NCBI RefSeq assembly: GCF_014648695.1
Contig: NZ_BMRP01000010.1
Coordinates: forward strand, 168,274-232,273
DNA: 64,000 bases
Direction: 5' to 3'
Source: Streptomyces albospinus
Lineage (GTDB): Bacteria; Actinomycetota; Actinomycetes; Streptomycetales; Streptomycetaceae
Position numbers and translations under genes: made by a program
Notes under the pieces: model-generated
Told to the model about the DNA's origin: nothing
The model's database searches: none
The model's input: only the letters and a program-made list of their open reading frames with translations
In this document: positions 27,312 through 36,930 of the stretch, piece after piece
How the letters are laid out: every line of letters begins with the position of its first letter
Numbering within the stretch: the stretch's first letter is position 1

Positions 27312-28058
27312 CTACCGTCCCAGCAGGCCGGTCAGTGATGCTCCCGTCAGCTCCCGTACATCGCGGGCCAGATGAGGCTGATCGGCGAAACCCGCCAAGG
27401 CGGCCGTCTCCGCAAGGGAGACGCCGGCCCGTGCCAGGGCGAGGGCGCGTTGCAGGCGCAGGATGCGACCCAGGGTTTTGGGGCCGTAGCCGAAAGCGGT
27501 CAGGGAGCGGCGGTGGAGTTGCCGTGCTCCGAGACCCACCGAATGGGCGGTCGCGGTGACGGAGCGGCCGGCCGTCAGGGATGTCACGATCGCTCGCAGG
27601 AGCGGGTCGACGGGGCCGGCGTCGGCTGCGAGACGCAGCGCCAGGTCTTCGAGGGCAGAAGCCGGGTCGGGTGCTGCGTCGACACGTTCGATCGCGCGGC
27701 GGGTCTCGGAGCCGGGCCAGAGGTCGGTCAGCTCCACGCGTTGGTCCCGCAACGTGTGCGCAGGCACGCCGAGTAGGGCCGGTGCGGTGCCGGGGAAGAA
27801 GCGGACGCCCGCCCATGGGCCCCGATTACCGGGACCAGGGAAGTAGGCGCGTGTGTCGGGCCCGGCAACGAGGACTCTGCCTTCGGTCCACAGCAGGTCC
27901 ATACATCCGTCAGGCAGCACGGCCGCCGTCTCCCGGTCACCCGGTCGGACGGCCTGCCGCGTCCACACGACCGCGTCCGGCAGCCGGGACGCGCGCTCTG
28001 CGTACTCGGAAAACACCTCGTAGATGCTACGCCGCAGGGTGCGATGCCGCTGGGGCAT
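27312..28058 (-). CDS. AraC-family regulator with DUF6597-type N-terminus
   Basis: 248 residues. The N-terminal sensing part contains [18 protein letters not shown] and a [17 protein letters not shown] segment. The C-terminal AraC helix-turn-helix pair runs from about 150 ([19 protein letters not shown]) to [19 protein letters not shown]. The ATG at 28058 is the best start; a GTG 15 codons in is possible. The ligand is unknown. Confidence 0.85.
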   Translation of the reverse strand: MPQRHRTLRRSIYEVFSEYAERASRLPDAVVWTRQAVRPGDRETAAVLPDGCMDLLWTEGRVLVAGPDTRAYFPGPGNRGPWAGVRFFPGTAPALLGVPAHTLRDQRVELTDLWPGSETRRAIERVDAAPDPASALEDLALRLAADAGPVDPLLRAIVTSLTAGRSVTATAHSVGLGARQLHRRSLTAFGYGPKTLGRILRLQRALALARAGVSLAETAALAGFADQPHLARDVRELTGASLTGLLGR

Positions 28059-28254
28059 CGGGCTTGGGAGGTATGCGCTCCGCGTGGTCGGGGGAGGGGA
28101 TCGACGCGGGCTACGGGGTCTTCGCCTGGCTGCACCGGTGAGTTTGCGGTCGAGTCTGCGGTGGACCGGACCTTCGGCGGCTGGTTGACGACTGACTGCT
28201 GTGGTGCGCCGTTGGCTGCTGCACAGCCTCGTGGCTGTATTCGGCGACCAGCTA

Positions 28255-28504
28255 TGGGTGGGCGGAAGGCCGGTTGGAAGAGGAGGCGCAGTCGGGGGTG
28301 TATGGCGTTGGGGCAGGTGGCCTGGCCGGCGCCGAAGAAGGTGGTGATGTTCTTGAAGAACGGTCCGCCCTTGTCCAAGGCGTGGCGGCTGTTGAGCAGG
28401 ATCTGGTGCCCCGGGCCGGGGGTGGTGGGCACGAAGGCGCGCCGGGTGCCCGGGCGGATGGGGACGAGGTCGCCGACCTGGCGCAGGTTGTCGAGGACCG
28501 CGAT
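28255..28504 (-). pseudogene. Cytochrome P450 N-terminal fragment
   Basis: The minus strand reads [36 protein letters not shown] and [20 protein letters not shown], the usual P450 opening up to the B-C region (LATCPxxxHxRxR). The rest, including the haem-binding Cys loop, is absent. Confidence 0.75.
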
Positions 28505-29125
28505 GGGGTTCGTGATTTGTGTACACGTTCTTGGCACGAACTGCACATGGATGTGTGGATACCGATGGGCCGCGCGGTGATACTGGTTGCTCGCGATGAT
28601 TCTTCATGGCATGGGGGGCATGTGGATGAGAGCGGTCGCACGAGAAGGTCGCGAGCGGGGTTACGCCTACCTGGGGTAGGGCGGATTGGCCACCATGGGC
28701 AGCGGGTGGGCCTGGGGGCCACGCTGGAGTTGGGCGTTCTGGCCGCTCTCCTGCCGCGTCGCGACAGAACCGTGCCAGGGGATGAGCGCGTCACCCGCGA
28801 TTGGGGCGAACGTGCCTTCCTCACAAGGAAGTTGACGGAGCTGTTGCGTGACCTGGCGAGTGGCGGGCTTCCGCCCGCGCGCCGAGGCGGTCCTGTCAAC
28901 GCCCGCCGCGGCCAGGGCTGGGGGAGCAGCGCTCCGTCGAGCAGACGGCTTGGGAGCCCTGCCCTGATGGATCTGCCGGTCAATCCCCCGGCCCGGAGTA
29001 CCCGGTGGCCGAAGTCGCAGGGACCCAAGACCAACGGAACGCCACAGCGTGTCCGGCACCGACAACCCCACCGCGTGGGGTCCCTCACAGTGCCGGCGAG
29101 CGGAGTATCAGCAGGAGGAAGAGGA
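28505..29125. other. Gap of 620 bp without a recognisable gene
   Basis: An open frame runs through it into the next gene but has no family resemblance, and its text differs from the secreted protein that begins at 29126. The promoter of that gene should lie near its right end. Confidence 0.4.
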
Positions 29126-29902
29126 ATGAAGTTTTCCGCACGTCTTCGCAGGTCCACAGTGCGGGCTGCAACCTGCGCGGCATTACTGGCGCTGACGGGC
29201 GGGCTGCCGCCCGCCGTGGCTCACGCCGACTCCGGGAAGCACTACTACATCGAGATCGGTGGCACCGGCGGCTCGGAGCCGGTCCCGACGTGCACGCACA
29301 GCTACGGCTTCGCCAACCAGGCACTCGCCGGGAACCCGGACAACGTGGTCGTCCCGGTCTGCTACGAGGCCAGCGCCGGACCGTGGCAGGCCGGCAGCGG
29401 TGCCATCCCGGGCATCGGTGCTCTGAGCTACGACGACAGCGAACGGCAGGGCTACGACAACTTGCTGGCCAAGGTCGAGTCGGTCCATAAGGCCGATCCG
29501 GACGCGCGCTACACGATCGTCGGCTACTCGCAGGGGGCGCAGGCAGCGGACCAGGTCCTTCAGGCGATCGCCGAGAAACGGACAGACATCCCGACGTCGC
29601 GGGTGGAGGGCAAGCTCTACGCCGATCCGCGGCAACCGGACACCGGGCTCTGGAGCCGGGTGCCCCGGGGCTGGAGTGCATTCGGTTTCACGTCGACCGG
29701 CCCGGGGCCAGTCGACTTCGCGGGCATCCCCGTCGCGCGCTACTGCATCCACAGCGACCTCGCGTGCGACGCTACTTCGCTGTTCTCGGTTCCCGGTCTC
29801 CTCTCCCAGCACCCGCGCTACTTGCGGGAAGGCGGGATCCTGTTCGACACCCTGGCCAAGGACGGCCAGAACGGGATCTTCTGGTACGCGCCGAACTCGT
29901 AG
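29126..29902 (+). CDS. Secreted cutinase/PE-PPE-like serine esterase
   Basis: 258 residues. A Sec signal (basic start, hydrophobic core, PPAVAHADS with cleavage near residue 34) leads an alpha/beta hydrolase with the nucleophile elbow VGYSQGAQAADQ (Ser near 134). The text matches the PE-PPE/cutinase-like esterases of actinobacteria that cleave lipid esters outside the cell. Two Cys pairs could form disulfides. AGGAGGAAGAGGA precedes the ATG. Confidence 0.86.
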   Translation: MKFSARLRRSTVRAATCAALLALTGGLPPAVAHADSGKHYYIEIGGTGGSEPVPTCTHSYGFANQALAGNPDNVVVPVCYEASAGPWQAGSGAIPGIGALSYDDSERQGYDNLLAKVESVHKADPDARYTIVGYSQGAQAADQVLQAIAEKRTDIPTSRVEGKLYADPRQPDTGLWSRVPRGWSAFGFTSTGPGPVDFAGIPVARYCIHSDLACDATSLFSVPGLLSQHPRYLREGGILFDTLAKDGQNGIFWYAPNS

Positions 29903-29996
29903 TCCCGCACCGCCTCCCAGCTCAGGTCCTCGGCCGACCTCACGTCGGGAACGAGAAGGCGGGGACCACCTTCCGCCGCCCGGTCAAGTGGCCCAG

Positions 29997-30194
29997 GAGT
30001 AGTGAACTCACCGACGGCGACAAGGCGTTCGACGCCCTCATCTGCCGCGGCCACGTGGTTGCCGAACGCGCCAACGAGCTGCTGAAGGTGACCTTCAAGG
30101 CCCTGCACCGGACCAGCCCCGACCCCACCGCCCTCACGCGCATGGTCGCGCGGCCCTGGCCCGGCTCCGGCTCGAACACAACCGAACCACCTGA
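29997..30194 (+). pseudogene. IS transposase C-terminal fragment, frameshifted
   Basis: Reads DKAFDALICRGHVVAERANE and LLKVTFKALHRTSPDPTALT, then shifts frame to ALARLRLEHNRTT and a stop. This is the C-terminal end of a DDE transposase of a common Streptomyces type. The rest of the element is absent. The interval 30195-30340 holds no gene. Confidence 0.65.
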
Positions 30195-30340
30195 GCGAGT
30201 TCACGACGAGCCATGAATCGTTACCGAGAAAGGTTCCATGAGCAGGTGGAGATCAGCCGGGCTGTAGCGACGGCTGTGCCGAGCGCGCGGGTATCGTCCG
30301 CGGCCGGTCACTCCCGCTGCCCGTTCCGCCTCGGCAAGCC

Positions 30341-30823
30341 TCAGCCCCTCGCCTTCTCGACGAGCGCGCTGATGCGCTGTTCGTCGGCTGCGGTCAGTTC
30401 CTTCAGGGCGTAGGAGGTCGGCCACATGGTGCCGTCGTCGAGCGCCGCCTGGTCGCTGAATCCGAGCGTGGCATACCTCGACTTGAACTTCTGCGCGCTC
30501 TGGAAGTGGCAGACGACCTTGCCGTCTCTGGCGTAGGCGGGCATCCCGTACCAGAGCTTGGGCGTGAGGTCCGGAGCGGCGGCCTTGACGATGGCGTGGA
30601 TCCGCTCGGCGAGGACCCGGTCCGCATCCGGCATCTCGGCGATCTTCGCGAGCACGTCCCGCTCCGCTGCCGCCTCCTTCTCCGCCCGCGAACCGCGCCG
30701 CGCCGCCGCCTTCTTCTCCTCCTGCGCGTGCTCCTTCATCGCGGCGCGCTCCTCGGCGGTGAATCCGTTGTACTGTCCGGCGGCCGTGCCGGAGTTCTCG
30801 GCAGACGACTTCGTGTGCTGCAT
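30341..30823 (-). CDS. DUF1801 (YdhG-like) protein
   Basis: 160 residues. The N-terminal 70 are a Lys/Glu/Ala-rich helix. The C-terminal fold carries [20 protein letters not shown] and [21 protein letters not shown], typical of DUF1801 proteins (iron-chaperone-like fold). GAGAGGAAA precedes the ATG. It lies 58 nt after a VOC gene in an AraC-VOC-DUF1801 unit, an arrangement common in actinomycetes. Confidence 0.9.
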   Translation of the reverse strand: MQHTKSSAENSGTAAGQYNGFTAEERAAMKEHAQEEKKAAARRGSRAEKEAAAERDVLAKIAEMPDADRVLAERIHAIVKAAAPDLTPKLWYGMPAYARDGKVVCHFQSAQKFKSRYATLGFSDQAALDDGTMWPTSYALKELTAADEQRISALVEKARG

Positions 30824-30881
30824 GGCAGATTTCCTCTCGTACAGGGATGAGCAGGCCGGGGCGGGAGTTCAGCGTCGGGAG

Positions 30882-31565
30882 TCAGGACGGTGCCGACGCG
30901 GTGGATGGCGCGGGGGTGGGCGAGGTGGCGGTCTCCCAGGCGAATCCGTCGGGGTCGGTGAAGGAGCCGGCGGTGCTGCCGAGGGCGATGCGGTGCGAGC
31001 CGGTGCCGTTGGCGGGGACGCCGAGGTCCTTGGCCAGGCTGCGGCGCTGGTACAGCGCCAGCTTGACGGGGCTGGGCTCGCGGGAGGCGAACTCGGTGTA
31101 CTTGCCGCCGAAGCTCTTGGCCACGGTCAGGCCCCGGCCGATGTAGAACTGCTTGCTTGCCTTCATGTCCTCGACGCCGAGCAGGAGGACGATCTCGTCG
31201 ATCTCGCGGGTGGCCGGGCCGGTGTCCTTCTTCGCCGAGGTCGCGACTTTCCAGATCGTCCCGTCGGGTGCCTGGACGCTACCGCCGTAGCCCCACAGCG
31301 ACTTCGCGGCGGGCTTGAGCACCGTGGCGCCGGCGTCCACGGCGGCGCCGAGGAAGCTGTCGACGGTGGCCGGCCGGGAGACCGTGAGCGCCAGGGTGAA
31401 GCCGCGGAACCCGGTGGAGTGCGCCTCGGCCGCCCGCAGGCGTATGTGCGTGTCCACTCCGAAGGCGGTGTAGAAGCGGTGGGCGGCCTCGGGGTCGGCC
31501 ACCTCGAGGGTGACGGAGACGATGGACGTGGTGGATGCGGTGGTTGCGTTGGTTGCCATGGCCAT
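30882..31565 (-). CDS. Two-domain VOC protein
   Basis: 227 residues with two VOC units (about 12-110 and 120-220): IVSVTLEVADPEAAHRFY and EIVLLLGVEDMKASKQFY begin each. The ATG at 31565 overlaps the stop of the araC-like gene (TGATG), so translation is coupled; an ATG at 31559 is an alternative. It probably detoxifies a ligand sensed by that regulator (inference). Confidence 0.88.
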   Translation of the reverse strand: MAMATNATTASTTSIVSVTLEVADPEAAHRFYTAFGVDTHIRLRAAEAHSTGFRGFTLALTVSRPATVDSFLGAAVDAGATVLKPAAKSLWGYGGSVQAPDGTIWKVATSAKKDTGPATREIDEIVLLLGVEDMKASKQFYIGRGLTVAKSFGGKYTEFASREPSPVKLALYQRRSLAKDLGVPANGTGSHRIALGSTAGSFTDPDGFAWETATSPTPAPSTASAPS

Positions 31566-32095
31566 CACGCTAGGGGCTGCTCGGCGGCCGGGGCTTCTCG
31601 ATTCCTGACCGGTCTGGTTACCTGCTTCGCCACACACGCCGGCATCCCCTCCACGGTGACCGCGGGCCCCGCATCACCGGACGTACTTGCGGCATCGGCA
31701 CGGTCGGCCGTCACATCCGCCGCATCCGCCGCGCGCCGCCGGAAAGCCCCGGGTGACATGCCGACCAGCTCGGTGAAGCGGGTGGTGAACGTGCCCAACG
31801 ACGCGCAGCCGACCGCGAAGCAGACCTCGGTGACGCTGAGGTCACCACGCCGAAGCAGCGCCGTCGCGCGCTCGATACGACGCGTCATCAGGTACGCGTA
31901 GGGCGACTCGCCGTAGGCGGCCCGGAACTGCCGGCTGAGGTGCCCTGCGGACATGTGCACACCGCGGGCGAGCGCCTCCACGTTCAGCGGCTGCGCGTAC
32001 TCCCTGTCGATTCGGTCGCGGACGCGGCGCAGCCGCGCCAGATCGGTCAGGCGCTGCGCCTCGACGCGTGCACGCTGCCACTCGGGCTGACACAT
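31565..32095 (-). CDS. AraC-family regulator, DNA-binding domain at N-terminus
   Basis: 176 residues. The helix-turn-helix pair spans about 20-120 (LARLRRVRDRIDREYAQPLN; LARGVHMSAGHLSRQFR; VTEVCFAVGCASLGTFTTRF). The C-terminal 50 residues are a disordered Ala/Asp/Thr-rich tail. There is no separate sensing domain. GGGGAG precedes the ATG at 32095. It leads the VOC and DUF1801 genes. Confidence 0.9.
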   Translation of the reverse strand: MCQPEWQRARVEAQRLTDLARLRRVRDRIDREYAQPLNVEALARGVHMSAGHLSRQFRAAYGESPYAYLMTRRIERATALLRRGDLSVTEVCFAVGCASLGTFTTRFTELVGMSPGAFRRRAADAADVTADRADAASTSGDAGPAVTVEGMPACVAKQVTRPVRNREAPAAEQPLA

Positions 32096-32135
32096 GAGAG
32101 AACTCCCCTTTTCTTCGCCTCTTCCATCGACGCCT

Positions 32136-32181
32136 ACGAGCGCCTGGGGTGCTTGCCGGGACAGGCACCCCAGGCGCTCGT
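32136..32181. terminator. 17-bp perfect hairpin upstream of the AraC gene
   Basis: Arms ACGAGCGCCTGGGGTGC (32136-32152) and its complement (32165-32181) enclose a 12-nt loop. It sits 40 nt before the AraC start and 200 nt after the stop of the upstream VOC gene. It could end that transcript or act as an operator; no T-run follows. Confidence 0.5.
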
Positions 32182-32379
32182 GATGAGAACCGGCCCGCCG
32201 CAGCGGATCAGCCGGTCGAGCAACTGCCCGACAGCAGTGGGACAGACTCCGGGCCTCTGTCCGATGCGGACGCGGCACCGGTGCGCGGCCGACGGGGCGG
32301 ACATCTCTGCAAGGTGCGCCGCGTCCTTTGCAGATGGTCGCGGCGCAGATCGGTATGGCCGCATCGATGCCCACACGGC

Positions 32380-32790
32380 TCAGCGCAGCTCCTGGATGCG
32401 AACCAGGTTGCCCGCGGGGTCCCGGAACGCGCAGTCGCGGATGCCGTATGGCTGCTCGGTCGGCTCCTGTACGACCTCGGTGTCACCGGCCTGCACCTTC
32501 TCGAACGTGGCGTCGAGATCCGGGGTGGCCAGAAGGATCCAGCCGTAGGTGCCCTTGGCCATCATCTCGCTGATGGTGCGGCGCTCGTCCTCGGTGACTC
32601 CCGGGTCGGCGGCCGGCGGCGCCAGGAGCAGGGAGGTGTCGGGCTGCCCGGCCGGGCCGACCGTGATCCAGCGCATCCTGCCCTGCCCGACGTCGCTGCG
32701 GACCTCGAAACCGAGGACGTCGCGGTAGAAGGCGAGCGACGCGTCCGGGTCGTCGTGCGGGAGGGAACTCGTGTGAATGGTGATGTTCAT
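32380..32790 (-). CDS. VOC family protein
   Basis: 136 residues: ITIHTSSLPHDDPDASLAFY, GFEVRSDVGQGRMRWITVG, and RDCAFRDPAGNLVRIQEL with the terminal Glu of the metal site. The ATG at 32790 lacks a Shine-Dalgarno site and may be leaderless. It belongs to the same strand run as the AraC/VOC/DUF1801 unit but is separated from it by a strong hairpin. Confidence 0.9.
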   Translation of the reverse strand: MNITIHTSSLPHDDPDASLAFYRDVLGFEVRSDVGQGRMRWITVGPAGQPDTSLLLAPPAADPGVTEDERRTISEMMAKGTYGWILLATPDLDATFEKVQAGDTEVVQEPTEQPYGIRDCAFRDPAGNLVRIQELR

Positions 32791-33557
32791 GTCGAGCAGG
32801 CTAGAACCGGCTCCGTGTCCCGCGCTTCTCGATTCCTGATCGATCCGACCATGCCCCCGGCCCATCCTCCTGGTCTGGCCAGAAGCCGCACCCGGCACGG
32901 ACACCACTCCGCCCACCCCACCACCGGTTGCCCGTCCGGAAAGGCTGACCAGGCACTGCCGGTGCGGGACGGACATCGCGCAACTGTGTGCAACCGACTC
33001 GACACAGGCGGCGGCGATGACGTTGCGGTTCTTCGGGAGGGATCCGCATACCGGAGGTGAGGGATCGCCCACGGCGTTCGTCCAGCCGGACCAGTCCCGC
33101 GCTGCGCGCTTCGGAATCGTTGCAGTCCGTGGGGAGCGCCGTGGCGAATGCCGTACCGCGGTGATGGTCGCAGTCGTGTAGCCGTCCGGCAGGTGACCTG
33201 GCGTGTGCAGGTAAACGTTGTTGGCCGCCTCGCCGTGGTCTACGACCCGCACAACGTAGCGTCGAGAAGGGTTCGGCCTGCCCACCTCGCACGGATGGTT
33301 CACCTGCCACGCGGAGCCTGGCATCGGGGGAGGGTGTGGTGGATGACGCTCGGCTTCGGGAGCTCTGCCGCGGCCACAAGTGAGGTGAGCTGGAGGGCTC
33401 CCGGGTCCTTCGGGTTGCGCCCCTGACAGGCGCGGTCGGCGGACCCGGGCCCCCTTGTATGCGCCGACACCGGTGGCGCGTCTCGACGGCATGTGGCCGG
33501 GCCGGGACGCACCGTGGATCAGGGCCGTTGACCGTCCACGAATGTGCTGTCGATCGA
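32791..33557. other. Gap of 770 bp, possible decayed gene
   Basis: On the minus strand around 33150-33280 a short protein-like stretch (VVDHGEAANNVYLHTPGHLP) has plausible codon use but no start, stop or family. The rest is shadow. It could be a relic; I would not call a gene. Confidence 0.3.
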
Positions 33558-34571
33558 TCACGACGGCCGAGTCGGTCCGCCGTTTTCTTCCTGCTCGTCG
33601 CCGTCGGAAAGTGCTGATGGGCCGCCGGTATCCGGTGCGATCCTCGCCGCCATCTCGGCGAGCTGCCGACAAGTTTGTTCGATTTTCTCCTGGGTTTGGT
33701 TTCGCTCGGTGATGGCGGCGGCGAGCAGCAGCGCGGTCATCGCGGCGGCGCCGTTGAACGCCTGCAGCGCGATCAGGTTGGTGAGCAGGGTGTGACCGGC
33801 GAACGGGCCTGATCTGCCGGGGGCGGCGAGGATTGCGCCGATGGATACGGCCAGTGCGCAGGGTGCGGCTCCGGCGAGTTGGAAGCGGAAGGCGGCCCAG
33901 GTCAGTAGCGGGAAGGCAAGGAAGATCAGCGGGACCGGAGCATTTTCGAGGAAGACGACGCCGACGGTGGCCGTCACGAGCAGCGTTGCTTCCGCCCACC
34001 GGGAGAGTGGTGTGCCCTTCGGCCAGTGTGCCGAGCGGAGCGCGAGCAGCACCGGCGCGACCACCAGAACGCCCATCGCATCGCCGGTCCACCAGACCCA
34101 CCATGTGGGCCAGAACCCGCCGGCGGGCAGAACGTGAGCGAGGCGCAGGGTGCTGGTGCCCACCGTCGCGCTGATGAGCATGCCCGTGAATGCGCCGAGG
34201 AAGACCAGGGCGAGCGCGTCCTGGAAGCGGTTCATCTGGGTGCGGAACCCGGTACGGCGAAGGAGCGCGTAGGCAAAGAGGGGTGCCAGTGTGTTGCCTG
34301 CCGTGATCGCGAGCACGGCAGGGATCGATGGCCCGAGGGAGATGTTGACCAGGAAGGCGCCGAGAGCGATCCCGGCCCAGGCCCGCAGGCCGATCAGGAG
34401 GAGGCCGGCCAGGGCGATGCCGGTCGGCGGCCACAGCGGCGTGACCTGGCCGCGCACGAGTTGCTGGAGCAGTCCCAGCTTGCCCGAGGCGTAATACAGC
34501 GCGGCGACGGCACCGAGTTGGAGGGCCGTCATGGCGCCGCGCCGGAGCCTGCCGTGGTTCGCCACAGTCAT
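33558..34571 (-). CDS. MASE1-domain membrane sensor without output domain
   Basis: 337 residues. Residues 12-290 form the MASE1 integral membrane sensor: about eight helices with LWPPTGIALAGLLLIGLRAW, GNTLAPLFAYALLRR, and WWVWWTGDAMGVLVVAPVLL. The last 45 residues are a short coiled coil and acidic tail with no kinase, GGDEF or phosphatase domain. It lies 160 nt downstream of a GAF-PP2C phosphatase on the same strand, which could supply the output in trans (inference). Confidence 0.88.
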   Translation of the reverse strand: MTVANHGRLRRGAMTALQLGAVAALYYASGKLGLLQQLVRGQVTPLWPPTGIALAGLLLIGLRAWAGIALGAFLVNISLGPSIPAVLAITAGNTLAPLFAYALLRRTGFRTQMNRFQDALALVFLGAFTGMLISATVGTSTLRLAHVLPAGGFWPTWWVWWTGDAMGVLVVAPVLLALRSAHWPKGTPLSRWAEATLLVTATVGVVFLENAPVPLIFLAFPLLTWAAFRFQLAGAAPCALAVSIGAILAAPGRSGPFAGHTLLTNLIALQAFNGAAAMTALLLAAAITERNQTQEKIEQTCRQLAEMAARIAPDTGGPSALSDGDEQEENGGPTRPS

Positions 34572-34733
34572 CGCGAAGTCGTCCCCTTGGCCTTGCGCGG
34601 TCGTCCATCGTCCGCCGCCTTCGCCGGATCCATCACACTGCCGCTCATCTGTATGACCTTTCGCAATGTGCTCTGTCGGGACTGTTTCGGGTGACCACCC
34701 GGGGCGGAGCCGCGCGCCCTGGCGGGTCCGCCG

Positions 34734-36095
34734 TTAGCCGTGTCGCTGTGGGCCTGTGCGCTTTCGGCCCGGGGTGCGCAGGGCGAGGATGGCCATGTCG
34801 TCGTGCCCGTCGCTGGGGTGGTGGTCGGCCAGGGCCTGCACGAAGTCCTGCAGGGGCAGTCCTGCGTGCGCGGTGGCGAGGTCGGCGAGTTCGTCCAGGC
34901 TCTCGTGGATGGAGTGGTCGGGATGTTCGATAAGGCCGTCGGTGAAGAAGACCACGATGGTGTCCGGGGGCAGGGGGTGGGTGCGGTCGGGGCGGATCTG
35001 CCTGCTGTCGACGTTCAGTGGGAGTCCAGGCTCCGTGAACAGGTATGCCGCCCGGCGGTCGGGGGTGATCAGCAAAGGGGGGATATGGCCCGCGGTGCTC
35101 CAGCGCAGCCTCCAGGCAGCCCCCGCAGGTTCGATGCGCGCCAGGATGGTGGTGGTCACGGGGTTGTCGGTGATGGCCTCCAGAGTGCGATCGAGCTGGG
35201 CGAGGACCGCGCTGGGCGGAGTACGCATGGCGAACAGCAGAGCGCGCAGCATGTGACGGGTGGAGGCCATGGCAGCGGCGGCATGCAGATCGTGGCCGAC
35301 CACGTCGCCGATGACGACCGCCACCGCGCCGTCCGGAAGCAGGATGGCGTCGTACCAGTCGCCGCCCACATGGTGGGGTGCGGCGGCGGGCCGGTAGATG
35401 GCGGCGGCGTCGAAGGGCCGCATGTCGGGCAGCGTCGGCAGCAAACGCCGCTGGAACAGTTCGGATCCGGCACGGACCTGTTCGAAGAGGCGGACGTTGT
35501 CGATCGCGATGCCGGCGGCGCCGGCCAGGGCAACGACGATGTTCTCGTCGTGCACGTCGAAGGGGCGCCCGTCGCGTCGCTCGGAGAGGTACAGGTCGCC
35601 GTAGATTTCGCCGCGGACGCCGATGGCGACGCCGAGCAGAGTACGCAGGCGCGGGTGGCCAGGCGGAAACCCAGCCGAGGCCGGGTGGGAGGAGACATCG
35701 TCGATCCGCAGGGGTTCGGGATGGTGGATCAGGTGTCCGAGCACGCCCAGGCCGCGCGGAAACCCCACCTCGGTCAGGGCCGCGTGTTCCTGCTCGGACA
35801 AGCCGACGGCTATGAACTGCGCGAGATACTCGCCGGACTCGTCAACTACTCCCAGTGCCCCGTAGCGGGCGCCGACCAGATCCATGGCGGTGGTCACGAT
35901 GCGGCGCAGCACCGCGGACAACTCCTGCTCGCGGGTGATGGCCACCACCGCGTCCAACAGGCTCTGGAGCCGGTCCTTGGAGGCGGCCAGGGCGCGCAGC
36001 TGCTCGTCGATCCGTCCCAGCTCTGCATCCAGACGCGTCAGCAGGTCAGGGCGGTGCGGCCACTTCGCCCCCTTGCCCTCCGTGCCGCCCGTCAT
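34734..36095 (-). CDS. GAF-PP2C (SpoIIE-type) serine phosphatase
   Basis: 453 residues. A short coiled coil (20-45) leads a GAF domain (about 45-200), then a PP2C-type phosphatase (about 230-445) with the metal-binding GGDWYDAILLPDG, IGDVVGHDLHAAA, FTDGLIEH and GHDDMAILAL motifs. Such enzymes dephosphorylate anti-anti-sigma factors in partner-switch pathways. The start, ATG at 36095 or GTG at 36098, overlaps the stop of an IS21 helper-ATPase relic, so the original 5' end and promoter may have been replaced. Confidence 0.9.
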   Translation of the reverse strand: MTGGTEGKGAKWPHRPDLLTRLDAELGRIDEQLRALAASKDRLQSLLDAVVAITREQELSAVLRRIVTTAMDLVGARYGALGVVDESGEYLAQFIAVGLSEQEHAALTEVGFPRGLGVLGHLIHHPEPLRIDDVSSHPASAGFPPGHPRLRTLLGVAIGVRGEIYGDLYLSERRDGRPFDVHDENIVVALAGAAGIAIDNVRLFEQVRAGSELFQRRLLPTLPDMRPFDAAAIYRPAAAPHHVGGDWYDAILLPDGAVAVVIGDVVGHDLHAAAAMASTRHMLRALLFAMRTPPSAVLAQLDRTLEAITDNPVTTTILARIEPAGAAWRLRWSTAGHIPPLLITPDRRAAYLFTEPGLPLNVDSRQIRPDRTHPLPPDTIVVFFTDGLIEHPDHSIHESLDELADLATAHAGLPLQDFVQALADHHPSDGHDDMAILALRTPGRKRTGPQRHG

Positions 36096-36616
36096 CACGA
36101 TCGCCCGGCGGACCGGTATTCGTTCTCGGTGGCCTTCAGCCGGTAGGAGTCGGTGCCGGTCTGGACCAGGGTTTCCTTGAAGGTGAGCCGGTCAGCGATC
36201 GCCGGGCACAGCCGGGGGTCGGTGAAGGTCTCGTCCCATTCGCTGAACCAGGCGTGGGAAGCCACCGCCGTCGCCTTGCGTTCCTCCCGCTCGGTGAAGA
36301 TGTGGAACAGCAGCTTGGCGCCCTTCTTGTCCAGGTTCAGGTAGCCGAACTCGTCCAGACACAACAGGTCGCCCTTGCTGTAGCGGGCGATCACATCGGA
36401 CCTGCGCTTGGCCGCGTCCGCCTCGGCGAACTCGTTCACCGGGGCCGAGGCCGTGGTGGAGCGGACCGCCGGACCCGCTTCGGCGACCGCTGTAGGCAGG
36501 CGCAGGTCGCGGCACACCTCGTCGATCAGCGCGCCCTCCGGGTCGCCCGGCAGCAGCGGGATCCTCGCCGGCACTACCCGCTCCCCGGAAACCTCGGCGG
36601 TCTTGGTGGGGGTCAT
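36095..36616 (-). pseudogene. istB: IS21 IstB-like ATPase, P-loop region lost
   Basis: 173 codons. The Walker B and following text are typical of IstB (KGDLLCLDEFGYLNLDKKGA, LFHIFTEREERKATAVASHA, DRLTFKETLVQTGTDSYRL). The Walker A segment is missing, and the N-terminal 60 residues look rearranged, so it cannot be functional. It overlaps an istA tail by 4 nt, the usual IS21 order. Confidence 0.78.
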
Positions 36617-36774
36617 GCGCTCGTGCCCTTCGTCGTTGCCTGGCTGGTAGCCGGCTTCAGCAGCCGGTCGTACTTGCCCATCTCCGGCAGCGCCGTGCGG
36701 AGGTCCGGCGGCAGCCGCCGCGCATGCGGCGAGATCACCATCGGGCCGGCCGCCTCATCGTCATAGGTGGTGTC
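36613..36774 (-). pseudogene. istA: IS21 IstA transposase C-terminal fragment
   Basis: About 54 codons (DDEAAGPMVISPHARRLPPD, then EMGKYDRLL) that look like the tail of an IS21 transposase, ending in a 4-nt overlap with istB. The catalytic domain is missing. Confidence 0.5.
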
Positions 36775-36930
36775 GGCTGCCTGCTCGTCGTGTCCCGGTC
36801 CGAGGAGGCGGGGCCTGCCCGCGCAGTGACGCGCCGGCCGCCGACGGCGGACAGCGGACAGTTGGTGCACGACGATCGGCGCGCGGCCCCGCATGCTCCT
36901 AGCGTGCGACGCCTGGCCACTGTCCGCAGG

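Noticed and set aside
28274-29902. 542-codon version of the cutinase-like gene
   Set aside because: Signal peptide and Shine-Dalgarno site place the start at 29126; upstream text is not protein-like.
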